A DNA stretch of 17,758 nt from Flavobacteriia bacterium (GTDB lineage: Bacteria > Bacteroidota > Bacteroidia > Flavobacteriales > Flavobacteriaceae): positions 1-17,758 of the forward strand of contig JAHBAN010000163.1 of the NCBI GenBank assembly GCA_018500075.1. The letters are read 5' to 3'. Within the stretch, counting starts at the first letter, position 1. Each line of letters starts with the position of its first letter. Under the pieces are notes generated by a model. The model was not told the origin of the DNA. It saw nothing but the letters and a program-made list of their open reading frames with translations, and searched no databases. Shown piece by piece: positions 9,701 through 15,959 of this stretch. The translations under genes and the position numbers were made by a program.

Positions 9701-9944
9701 CATCAGCCTCCCAAAGCCTTGCAGCGGCACTGGCCGCGAAGGTCTGCGCTAGAGCTGGCTCAAGCCAGTCCAATAGTTGACGGGTGATCCGGTTCTGCAT
9801 ACCCGACCGTGCCTGCTCCTGATGTGGCACCGGTCTCATAAAGTCAGCAAGAACAATCGGCTTAAGGGCCGACAGCTGTGCAGGCGAGAAATAGAGAGCG
9901 TTCACAGCATGGGTTATTGTGGTCGATACGTTCATATCCGTCAC
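6708..9944 (-). CDS. Multidomain glycan enzyme: capsule/Kdo-transferase-like N-terminus, two beta-sandwich modules, GT4 C-terminus
   Basis: A 1078-residue protein and first gene of the minus-strand operon. Residues about 100-335 resemble capsule polysaccharide (KpsC/KpsS-type) glycosyltransferases. The support is YFKPHPYG at 249-256, which matches the K-P-H-P motif, followed by a helical section ending in ALTSSVLTEAPYFG. Residues about 404-527 and 553-685 are two related beta-rich modules (see the repeat entries). Residues about 698-1075 are a GT4 domain. It has NVIGPFNIHTGLS, YGAWELE (801-807), STMARKNPEA, DAYISLHRAEGFGLTMAEA with the E-x7-E pair E965/E973, and GTGYSGNLDF (983-992). The start is uncertain: GTG at 9944 or ATG at 9935 (codon 4), neither with a strong ribosome site. 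Known capsule Kdo-transferase pairs prime or extend glycans on lipid, so the fusion could initiate and extend a chain. The N-terminal assignment rests mainly on the KPHP region and is tentative. Confidence 0.85.
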   Translation of the reverse strand: MTDMNVSTTITHAVNALYFSPAQLSALKPIVLADFMRPVPHQEQARSGMQNRITRQLLDWLEPALAQTFAASAAARLWEADDLNSLPVSEIYASYDVDPGSVGWIQLYRAEPNYQTLELLRAYFEGSFVIGFELSPFQKAAFNVLGVPYVSIAIHPVRFMDDYKFMLNSNFGNLQALLPFAVSQEQIGFAAQLRRAQFRQTSLDLRGRAAVLFGQVEIDTALIGERGLVSLQDHITEVSELCAEFDTIYFKPHPYGANVAEQALVLSQFENVKFSTHNPYALLAAPEVEAVAALTSSVLTEAPYFGKTPRALSNIWQDHSATPCYGIEILSTAFWKALLDSVDANKMSERIMPSVVPMADVTLKSLLNVSWETHGIPVMPASEFEVVLNRGIQIGLGHPGNKMLCGSGWKVPSTDHCWAGPRDAFLSFRLPPHKASDLTAKIIVNGMATKDYPVLLQIHSEGQILGETVLETSGLVVLNIPLKASSISVLGDVLLEFVCNHAHSPKFINGGSDQRALAFALRRVEIMSPKAALSFYIGETIHARDTIGNTRFMPYGWHEAEEDGVWTNGRRSRLRVATDPLPDRDIELTLGNVRALLSEMVPVNALVVSVDGVAHYTHKFRRGEPGEMGRSGIDIVVPLPREVFCKPNGIVNIDLDVVACHSPALAGFSSDTRELGLMIQDFRFNSAIRSVATRSSTRVANVIGPFNIHTGLSVMARNSFLAIKSAMDDQQVDKTRFPTRLLGPGAVNFNNSNHLDESFGFVQHDQEGSDINIFVGDVTRVAQIVRIDGNTLLKNRYNICYGAWELETIPTYLANTRYVDEYWGLSNFIADAARKRLNIPVHAFPLPVNLHFPDLLAPRARFGIPEEAFAFLFTFSVDSTMARKNPEATLDAFQTAFPDPSVPVVMVFKSMIRQASKYNREAFDAFKARAKEDPRVILVEETLSLDENASLYMRCDAYISLHRAEGFGLTMAEAMGYGKPTIGTGYSGNLDFMCADNSCLVKYAKVKMAPGLYHGQQREWAEPDTDDAARHMRRVFDDVRFREKIARAGKRTIYQEFSTHAVGKKLLARLSDIHEARK
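7890..8288 (-). repeat. Intragenic module B of a tandem pair (protein residues ~553-685)
   Basis: Second copy of the beta-rich module. It begins MPYGWHE with Trp at 557 and 566, giving the same GW-x8-W as module A. It ends with HSP-x6-SD-x-R-x-L at 661-675 and then a hydrophobic strand. The body reads DGVWTNG and then alternating hydrophobic strands, as in beta-sandwich modules known from other bacterial glycosyltransferases. Sequence outside the landmarks has diverged, so the duplication is old. Confidence 0.65.
8364..8735 (-). repeat. Intragenic module A of a tandem pair (protein residues ~404-527)
   Basis: First copy of a beta-rich module inside the 1078-residue protein. It begins CGSGWK with a second Trp nine residues later (W409, W418). 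It ends with HSP-x6-SD-x-R-x-L (503-517) followed by an alternating hydrophobic strand. The same landmarks with the same spacing recur in module B. It is probably a carbohydrate-associated beta-sandwich sitting between the two transferase domains. Confidence 0.65.
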
Positions 9945-10089
9945 TCAACAACGTCTCGCCTAAGGCCCGTAGCTACGCTCTACCGACCTTTTCCTTCACT
10001 CCAGATCCTGGCAGCAAGGCGGGCTTCACCCCATGTTGCGAAACAAACACCAAAGAAAATTTACCTAGGCTCAACACTTAATAAATATT

Positions 10090-10108
10090 GGTTAATCAAT
10101 AGTTAACC
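10090..10108. promoter_or_regulatory. CtrA-like box 1, perfect palindrome GGTTAA-N7-TTAACC
   Basis: The sequence is GGTTAATCAATAGTTAACC. It contains TTAA-N7-TTAAC, the full consensus for the alphaproteobacterial response regulator CtrA, with symmetric arms of six bases. It lies 146 bp upstream of the start of the minus-strand operon and about 395 bp before gmd, so it more likely serves the minus-strand genes or both. CtrA binding is inferred from the motif alone. Confidence 0.6.
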
Positions 10109-10183
10109 AAAAATTGACACCGGTGGAACGGAAGGCTCTGGCGGCTCCTGATCTCAGAGATGCAAGCCGGCTTTGAGAGCAAT

Positions 10184-10198
10184 TTAATACTTAATTAA
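10184..10198. promoter_or_regulatory. CtrA-like box 2, TTAA-N7-TTAA
   Basis: The sequence is TTAATACTTAATTAA, a TTAA-N7-TTAA match, followed by another TTAA at 10201-10204 that makes a partly overlapping, imperfectly spaced half-site. It lies 76 bp downstream of box 1 on the gmd side. Paired boxes on either side of a divergent promoter region would allow one regulator to control both operons. The evidence is the motif alone; AT-rich DNA can give such matches by chance. Confidence 0.5.
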
Positions 10199-10502
10199 GG
10201 TTAATGTGACTTTCTTCCAAGCGTAACGAGTGAGCTAGGAACCAGTATGAAACGGGTGCGTATTACCCACAGCACATATCACAGCACGCCTAAGCCCGGT
10301 GCCATCTTCATCTTCGGCGAGGATGGCTGCGGTCAGACAGTGGGGCCAGAAACCCAGAGCTGGGCGCCGCTACCGACGCGCGCCATTGTTGCCCCATTTT
10401 CTCCAATGCGCTCAGCGTCAGGCATTATGGACGCTCCCAAGGCGTATTTCACCCAAAATACACCCTGAAACACCCCAAAATAGGACACCAAAGGCAAGCA
10501 AT

Positions 10503-11516
10503 ATGAAGAAAGCGTTTATTACTGGAATCACGGGACAAGATGGCGCCTATCTTGCGAAGCTTTTGCTCGAAAAAGGATATGAGGTTCACGGCGGCGTCCG
10601 CAGAATTTCACAGCCGGAAATAACACGTCTCACAAGTCTGGGGATCGCGGAGGATATCCAGCTGCATGACTTCGATCTTCTGGAACAAAATAGTATGTTC
10701 CGTGTCATTCGGGATGTGGAGATGGACGAATTTTACAACCTCGCAGCGCAAAGTTTTGTTGGCGCAAGCTGGGAGTTACCCGTCTATACCGCAGATGCCG
10801 ATGGTATGGCCGTTGTTCGGATTCTTGATACCCTGCGCACACTGCGCCCTGACTGTCGCTTTTATCAGGCCTCGACATCCGAAATGTTCGGCTTGGTGCA
10901 GGAGGTGCCGCAGACAGAAACGACGCGGCTCTACCCCCGCTCGCCATACGGCGCCGCAAAAGTCTATGGTCACTATATCACAATGAACTACCGTGAGAGC
11001 TTTGGCCTCCACGCCTCCAGCGGGATCCTCTTCAATCATGAGAGCCCTTTGCGCGGAAAGGAGTTTGTCACCCGAAAAATCACCTTGGGATTGGCAGCGC
11101 TTGCGCGCGGCGGCAACGCGCCTGTCGAGCTTGGCAATATGGATGCGCGACGGGATTGGGGATTTGCCGGAGATTATGTCGACGGGATGTGGCGAATGCT
11201 GCAACAAGATGTGGCCGATGACTACGTGCTCGCCACAGGCGTCACCACAACCATCCGAGATTTCTTCACCTTCGCCGCCGAAGCCTTGGGCATGGATCTT
11301 GATTGGTCGGGCGAAGGCGAAACCGAAACCGCAACCGACCGTAAAACCGGCAAGCTTGTCATGAAAGTGAACCCGAAGTTTTACCGGCCAGCCGAGGTGG
11401 ATTTATTGATCGGAAATCCTCAAAAGGCGGTGGAAAAGCTTGGCTGGAAAGCAACTGTCAATATCCGTGAGCTTGCCTCTATGATGGCACTCTCGGACTT
11501 TGATGCCTTGAGCTGA
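10503..11516 (+). CDS. gmd: GDP-mannose 4,6-dehydratase
   Basis: Converts GDP-D-mannose to GDP-4-dehydro-6-deoxy-D-mannose, precursor of GDP-fucose, GDP-rhamnose, GDP-perosamine and related sugars. The product is 337 residues, slightly short for the family. The NADP-binding loop is TGITGQDGAYL (residues 7-17), and GVRRIS (31-36) follows strand 2. The catalytic set is visible: QASTSEMFG (122-130, Thr125 and Glu127) and SPYGAAKVYGHY (147-158, Tyr149 and Lys153). NHESPLRG (178-185) and MDARRDWG (213-220) are further Gmd signatures for GDP-mannose binding. The frame is open upstream to 10299, but the ATG at 10503 begins at the canonical Rossmann strand and has AAAGG 8 nt upstream. It is the first recognised gene of the plus-strand operon, with manC at the other end making its substrate. 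No reductase, epimerase or aminotransferase that completes the sugar is in the window. Confidence 0.97.
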   Translation: MKKAFITGITGQDGAYLAKLLLEKGYEVHGGVRRISQPEITRLTSLGIAEDIQLHDFDLLEQNSMFRVIRDVEMDEFYNLAAQSFVGASWELPVYTADADGMAVVRILDTLRTLRPDCRFYQASTSEMFGLVQEVPQTETTRLYPRSPYGAAKVYGHYITMNYRESFGLHASSGILFNHESPLRGKEFVTRKITLGLAALARGGNAPVELGNMDARRDWGFAGDYVDGMWRMLQQDVADDYVLATGVTTTIRDFFTFAAEALGMDLDWSGEGETETATDRKTGKLVMKVNPKFYRPAEVDLLIGNPQKAVEKLGWKATVNIRELASMMALSDFDALS

Positions 11517-11553
11517 TGGCGCGATTTTTTGGTATGTAAGTGGTAGGTATATA

Positions 11554-14145
11554 ATGTCAGTCAAAAAGATCGCCCGTCTCGCGCTCGCGTCCTCAAAGAA
11601 GCTGAAGCAGGCCATAAACCTGCACCGCCAGACCGGGCCCTTCCACGGCTATCTCGAAGACACATCCTCTGAGGGCATAGTCCAAGGATGGGTCTATGAG
11701 CGGGCCACAGGCAAAGGCAACCTCTCAATTGGCCTGTTCGCGGGCCATGAAATGATTGCCGGCGGTTTTGCCAAACTGCCGCGCGAAGATGTCCGTGCGG
11801 CCCATGGCAACCAAGCCAGCTGTGGTTTTCATTTTGATCTGACCGACACTATGCTCAAGACCATCGAGGCCCAGGGCGGCGCGATCAATGTGCGCACATT
11901 GGGACAAAACAGCATGATCATCGGAACAGCAACGATAACGCGCGACACCAGCAATCCCCCGACTGATGGCGACGATATGACGGCGTGTCGTTTTGCACTC
12001 ACTGATGAGCTCAAAGAGCTGGACGCCTTATTGTCGATAACCCCTGCAGGACCGCTGACAAAGATCGAGCAGCCCCCGTTTCGGCAACACGCCAAAATGT
12101 TCCGGACAGAGCAGCTCACGGCAGAGCTGCCTGCGAGCGGCCAGTTCGCCTACCTCGACTATGTGCGATACCGGTATCGCATGGATCAAACCTTCAAAAC
12201 CGGGCCGGGCCTTGAGGCCAATGATCGGTTTTTATATTGGTATCTCGTATCTTATCGAGGTCAGGAAAAACGCCGTATTCCTCTCAGTGCCGACACGATC
12301 GAGTATCTCAATGCCCCCGTTGTGATGGGTGGCCAGCAGTTCGCCCTGAGCCGTATGATTTGGTGGCGTCTGTCCGGTCGCCCCGATCTTCTCGCCAAAA
12401 TCAATATGAACGATCGCGACAGCTATTTTGATACGCTGTTCTGGTGGGCTTCTCTGGACGCGCCACATCTCTTTTTTGAAGATTGTCTGGTTCCCGAGCG
12501 TTTTGCCGATCTGCTGCGTGGCATACACCCCTCTCGCCGTCTTGACGCGTGGCCTCTGAGCTATTTCACCGAGCGGTTCTTCAAGGATACTCCGCGCCTG
12601 CATTTCCTGAAGCCGGGCACCGCACAGGGCCGAAAGACCCTTTTGTTGGCAATGTTGCTGATAGCCCTGCGCCGCCCCGATATCTTGCGTTTTATTCCGC
12701 GAGACTCTCTGGCGGCCTTATTGAGGCCTGCGAAAAACGGTGAGCCATCAGAGTTTGAGACCTTTGTGAATGACCTGCGCACTCAGACGCACTCACCCGA
12801 TACTACACTCACAGATGAGGCAGACAGGCTCCAGCTGTTACCAAGCCCGGTTTCGCTTGATTATGAGCGTTATGCCGCCATGCTGCGGCACAAGCACTTT
12901 GATCTGCAAAGCTATAGCTTCATGACCCGCGACGCATCAGGCAACCGCTTTGAAGCAGCGGCGATCCCACCCGTGATTGCGAGCACGCGGATGGCCGATG
13001 TGCAGTTGATTGGCCCGCTTGCCAAGGCCTCGGGCTTGGGGCAGGCGACCCGTCTCTCTGCCGATATCCTGCGCGCAACAGGACTAGATGTCCGCGCTGT
13101 TGATTTTGATCTGGACAACCCGGCGCCTGAAGGCTTCTCCAGTGACACTTTGATCGAAGACTACGCTCCGGCCAGAATCAACCTTATTCACCTGAACGCA
13201 GAGTCCATTCCGCTCGCCTTCGCCTACCAACCTGATGTTTTTTCCGAGACGTATAACATCGGATACTTCTTTTGGGAGCTCGATAAACCAGCCTATTGCC
13301 ACTATCTCGGCATAGAGCTGCTCGACGAAATCTGGGTTTCCACTGACTATGGCGTGCAAATTTATCACAAGGACACAAACGGCAAACCCGTGATCAATGT
13401 CGGAATGTGCTTTGAAGATACGCCCGAAATAAATCGGGCGGCCAGTCGCGAGTATATCGAACGGCGCTTCAAGTTTAAGGCAAAAAACTATGTTTGCCTC
13501 GTTGCGTTTGATAGCTTTTCCTTTGTTCAACGCAAAAACCCCGTGGCTGTCTTGCGGGCTTTTCAACAAGCATTTGAAGGTGTTCCAGAGGCCCGACTGA
13601 TTGTGAAAACGCAAAACCGTGACAGCGTTTTTGACCCTGTTCAAGTGAACTTATGGGATCAGGTCGACGCGATCGTGCAGTCCGACCCGCGCATCGTTGT
13701 GATCAACGAGACACTCTCCTATCACAATCTGCTCCAGCTGAAGGCCGGATCTGATTGCTATATCAGCCTGCACAAATCAGAAGGCTGGGGCTTTGGCATG
13801 ATCGAAGCGATGAACCTTAGTGTTCCCGTCGTCTGCACAGGGTATTCTGGCAATATGGACTTTTGCACCGATGACACAGCCTGGCTTGTCGACTTTGTCG
13901 AAACACCCCTTGAGCAAGACGACTATATCTTCGTTCGCAAAGGCTCTGTCTGGGCTGAGCCAGATATAAAACACGCGGCGCATCAATTGCGCGCAGCCTT
14001 TGACGATCCAATAACGCGTGCCGCAAAAGCCAAGGCCGCGAAAGCCCTTATTCATAGGAAGTTTTCCACAGACGCCATCTCAAAAAGATATGGCGCACGC
14101 TTACAAGACATTCTCAAGCACGGGCGTCAAAGCAGTGCAGCGTGA
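11554..14145 (+). CDS. Large GT4-family glycosyltransferase with N-terminal accessory modules
   Basis: An 863-residue protein. After a basic N-terminus, residues about 32-130 form a beta-rich module (GYLEDT, VQGWVYER, LPREDVRAAHG, CGFHFDL). This is a pattern seen at the front of glycan-modifying alphaproteobacterial proteins. Residues about 195-460 are an alpha-helical, Trp/Arg-rich region of unknown role. The GT4 domain fills about 482-855. It has VQLIGPLAKASGLGQATR (483-500), NIGYFFWEL (568-576), LDEIWVSTDY (590-599), SFVQRKNPVAVLRAF (656-670), CYISLHKSEGWGFGMIEAM with E743/E751 as the E-x7-E pair, and GYSGNMDF (763-770). These signatures match the GT4 domains of the two minus-strand glycosyltransferases, so the three are paralogous. 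It starts 37 nt after gmd with a weak AGGT site, and its end overlaps the methyltransferase gene. Donor sugar unknown; a GDP-linked sugar is suggested by gmd and manC. Confidence 0.9.
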   Translation: MSVKKIARLALASSKKLKQAINLHRQTGPFHGYLEDTSSEGIVQGWVYERATGKGNLSIGLFAGHEMIAGGFAKLPREDVRAAHGNQASCGFHFDLTDTMLKTIEAQGGAINVRTLGQNSMIIGTATITRDTSNPPTDGDDMTACRFALTDELKELDALLSITPAGPLTKIEQPPFRQHAKMFRTEQLTAELPASGQFAYLDYVRYRYRMDQTFKTGPGLEANDRFLYWYLVSYRGQEKRRIPLSADTIEYLNAPVVMGGQQFALSRMIWWRLSGRPDLLAKINMNDRDSYFDTLFWWASLDAPHLFFEDCLVPERFADLLRGIHPSRRLDAWPLSYFTERFFKDTPRLHFLKPGTAQGRKTLLLAMLLIALRRPDILRFIPRDSLAALLRPAKNGEPSEFETFVNDLRTQTHSPDTTLTDEADRLQLLPSPVSLDYERYAAMLRHKHFDLQSYSFMTRDASGNRFEAAAIPPVIASTRMADVQLIGPLAKASGLGQATRLSADILRATGLDVRAVDFDLDNPAPEGFSSDTLIEDYAPARINLIHLNAESIPLAFAYQPDVFSETYNIGYFFWELDKPAYCHYLGIELLDEIWVSTDYGVQIYHKDTNGKPVINVGMCFEDTPEINRAASREYIERRFKFKAKNYVCLVAFDSFSFVQRKNPVAVLRAFQQAFEGVPEARLIVKTQNRDSVFDPVQVNLWDQVDAIVQSDPRIVVINETLSYHNLLQLKAGSDCYISLHKSEGWGFGMIEAMNLSVPVVCTGYSGNMDFCTDDTAWLVDFVETPLEQDDYIFVRKGSVWAEPDIKHAAHQLRAAFDDPITRAAKAKAAKALIHRKFSTDAISKRYGARLQDILKHGRQSSAA

Positions 14146-14932
14146 TATTTCCATTGGTGGCACCCGTCACTCCGTTTTCTCTGATGACCAGTATCTTGCC
14201 CAAATGCCTGAGGCCTTTGAGCCTGAAATGACAGCTGTATTCAAAGCCCTGATCACTCCTGACATGGTGGTTGCCGATGTCGGCGCCAATATCGGCATGA
14301 CCGCTTTGCTGTTTGCTCAACTTGCCCGCAAGACCTTCGCCTTTGAACCCGCGCCAAGCACCTTTGCGTTGCTGCGCAACAATCTCGACAGAAACCAAAT
14401 AACAAACGTCCAAGCTCACAACTTTGGCATGGGCGACCGGTGCGAGCAGCAAACAATCACTTTCGCCCCCTCAAACCGCTCTGGTGGATTTGTCAGCGAA
14501 ACATTGAAGCTCAGCGCCGGGCATATCACCGAAACAATCGAAATCGACACGCTCGACAGGTTTTTTCACAATCAGACCGATCAACCCGATTTCATTAAAC
14601 TGGATGTTGAAGGGTTTGAGCCGCGCGTGCTGCGTGGTGCTCGTGCATTGTTGGCGGCCCGACACCCGACCGTGGTTCTTGAGCTCAATCATTTCTGCCT
14701 GAACATCATGCATCGTGTGAGCGTCCCCGACTTCCTTGATCAGCTGACCGCACTCTTTCCTTTCCTGTTTGCCTTGGAGCGCGACAACAGCGGTATGGCA
14801 GACCTTCACGACCCGGATCAACGCTACAGAGTGATGAACCTTCATGTCACAAAGTTCCGCTTCCCCAACATCGTAGCGGGCTTTGATCCGCAGTTAGAAC
14901 CGCGCCTGAAAACCGTCATTCACCCGACCTGA
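14090..14932 (+). CDS. FkbM-family methyltransferase
   Basis: A SAM-dependent methyltransferase of the FkbM type, likely O-methylating a sugar of the glycan. From the ATG at 14090 the product is 280 residues. Motif I is VADVGANIGMTALLF (about 61-75), FAFEPAPSTFALL (83-95) follows strand 2, and the family signature DFIKLDVEGFEPRVLRGA is at about 167-184. The tail contains HLDH-free beta segments typical of the family end. The start is unclear. The frame is open back to a GTG at 14018, deep inside the glycosyltransferase gene, and another in-frame GTG lies at 14135. I chose 14090 as the only ATG ahead of the conserved core, giving a 56-nt overlap with the upstream gene. No start has a strong ribosome site. 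The overlap implies co-transcription and possible translational coupling with the glycosyltransferase. Confidence 0.88.
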   Translation: MAHAYKTFSSTGVKAVQRDISIGGTRHSVFSDDQYLAQMPEAFEPEMTAVFKALITPDMVVADVGANIGMTALLFAQLARKTFAFEPAPSTFALLRNNLDRNQITNVQAHNFGMGDRCEQQTITFAPSNRSGGFVSETLKLSAGHITETIEIDTLDRFFHNQTDQPDFIKLDVEGFEPRVLRGARALLAARHPTVVLELNHFCLNIMHRVSVPDFLDQLTALFPFLFALERDNSGMADLHDPDQRYRVMNLHVTKFRFPNIVAGFDPQLEPRLKTVIHPT

Positions 14933-14973
14933 AGACCTGACGATCTTTCATCAATATTGCAAAGAGACTTGCC

Positions 14974-15909
14974 TTGGACGTGACAAAAGAAACCATTAAA
15001 GTTGCTTACCGCCTCTTTCTGGATCGAGAGGCCTCTGACGCAGAGGTCAGGGTAATGGCGCAAAGCGATATATCGCTCGACCAGTTGCGCAACGCGTTCC
15101 TCAACTCTCCAGAGTTTGTCAGAAAATACTCAGCGCGCAGCCCAAGCGCCGCCCCTGCAATGCGCTCGGGGCGCGCGATGGTTCATCTGCATATCCCGAA
15201 GACTGCCGGTTCAAGTCTCACGCGTATCCTTGCGCCTCACTTTGCCCGCGGAAGCCAATTGCCCGTCAGCGATGGCGACTTGGCTGCATTCGCCGCGCTT
15301 TCCGATACCGAACGCCGCAAAGCCAGCTTTATATTCGGACATCTATCACACGGCATCGCGTCGCTTCTGCCTCAAGGGCATGATTACATCTGTGTCCTGC
15401 GCAGGCCGGGGACACGCTTGTTGAGCTATTACAAGTATCTATACCGGACAACCGATCACCACAGCCAGAAGTTCGTGGGCGGCCAGAATATGTCGTTCGG
15501 CACATTTCTGGAGTGGGCTAGCGACCCTCAAAACGGACACCTCAATGAAGTCAACAATGGCCAGATCCGCCGGCTAGCGGGCCTCAAAATGCAACGTGAC
15601 GGGGCCAGCGACCCTCAACTTCTGCTCGCGGCCGTCCATAACATTGCCTCGCCGGATTTGATTTTTGGCCTCACAGAGCATTTTGATCACTTTGTTCAAC
15701 GCCTTTCGGCAAAAGGCCTGATCCTGGGCGCGCCCGATATGCGCGAAAACATGGCACCCTCGCCCAGCAATCTCGAAGATGCGCTCCGTGAGCTCACGCC
15801 AGATCAGGCTGCGCTATATGATGCGTTCACAGGTTGGGACGAAATACTCTATAATATTGCCGAACAGCTATATTTTGCGCAAGACCTCTCTCAAGCAAAG
15901 GCCTTATGA
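14974..15909 (+). CDS. Sulfotransferase-family protein with N-terminal DUF4214-like segment
   Basis: A 311-residue protein, likely sulfating a carbohydrate with PAPS as donor. Residues 5-52 (KETIKVAYRLFLDREASD through FLNSPEFVRKY) match the DUF4214-like pattern Y-R-L-F-L-D-R-E ... F-L-x-S-P-E-F found in many secreted or glycan-related roseobacter proteins. The catalytic part starts with HIPKTAGSSLTRIL (73-86), the 5'-phosphosulfate loop. CVLRRPGTRLLSYYKYL (140-156) is the 3'-phosphate-binding region, and NNGQIRRLAG (194-203) resembles the N-x-Q-x-R-x-L-x-G element of polysaccharide 2-O-sulfotransferases. The start is a TTG at 14974 preceded by AAAGAG; a GTG two codons later is an alternative. 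It sits 41 nt after the FkbM gene, and its TGA overlaps a possible manC ATG as ATGA. The acceptor is not deducible. Confidence 0.85.
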   Translation: MDVTKETIKVAYRLFLDREASDAEVRVMAQSDISLDQLRNAFLNSPEFVRKYSARSPSAAPAMRSGRAMVHLHIPKTAGSSLTRILAPHFARGSQLPVSDGDLAAFAALSDTERRKASFIFGHLSHGIASLLPQGHDYICVLRRPGTRLLSYYKYLYRTTDHHSQKFVGGQNMSFGTFLEWASDPQNGHLNEVNNGQIRRLAGLKMQRDGASDPQLLLAAVHNIASPDLIFGLTEHFDHFVQRLSAKGLILGAPDMRENMAPSPSNLEDALRELTPDQAALYDAFTGWDEILYNIAEQLYFAQDLSQAKAL

Positions 15910-15959
15910 AGGATCTAACGTTTACCGAGTATTCCAGACACCAAGCCGAGGATATTTTA

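Larger units (their letters stand above)
9945..10502. promoter_or_regulatory. Divergent intergenic control region between the two glycan operons
   Basis: A 558-bp region separating the divergently transcribed 1078-residue gene and gmd, so promoters for both should lie here. Its centre (about 10065-10210) is much more AT-rich than the flanking genes. TTAA occurs seven times between 10078 and 10204, forming two full TTAA-N7-TTAA boxes. A TTGACA (10114-10119) matches a perfect -35, but no good -10 follows at 16-18 nt, so I assign no start site. The part from 10205 to 10502 holds one short open frame with a fair ribosome site (10247-10468) and otherwise nothing recognisable. A long leader or a small peptide is possible. 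Confidence 0.7.

Noticed and set aside
10114..10119. TTGACA as the -35 of a sigma-70 promoter towards gmd
   Set aside because: No acceptable -10 hexamer occurs 16-18 nt downstream (the region is GC-rich), so no promoter is assigned.
10164..10173. AAGCCGGCTT palindrome in the intergenic region
   Set aside because: A ten-base perfect palindrome without flanking symmetry or a second copy; compatible with chance.
10299..10502. 68-codon N-terminal extension of gmd
   Set aside because: The extension is Arg/Pro/Ser-rich, unlike any Gmd N-terminus. The ATG at 10503 has a ribosome site and begins exactly at the Rossmann strand.
13084..13644. 186-codon open frame on the minus strand
   Set aside because: It lies entirely opposite the GT4 catalytic domain of the 863-residue protein, whose motifs are intact, and has no recognisable features.
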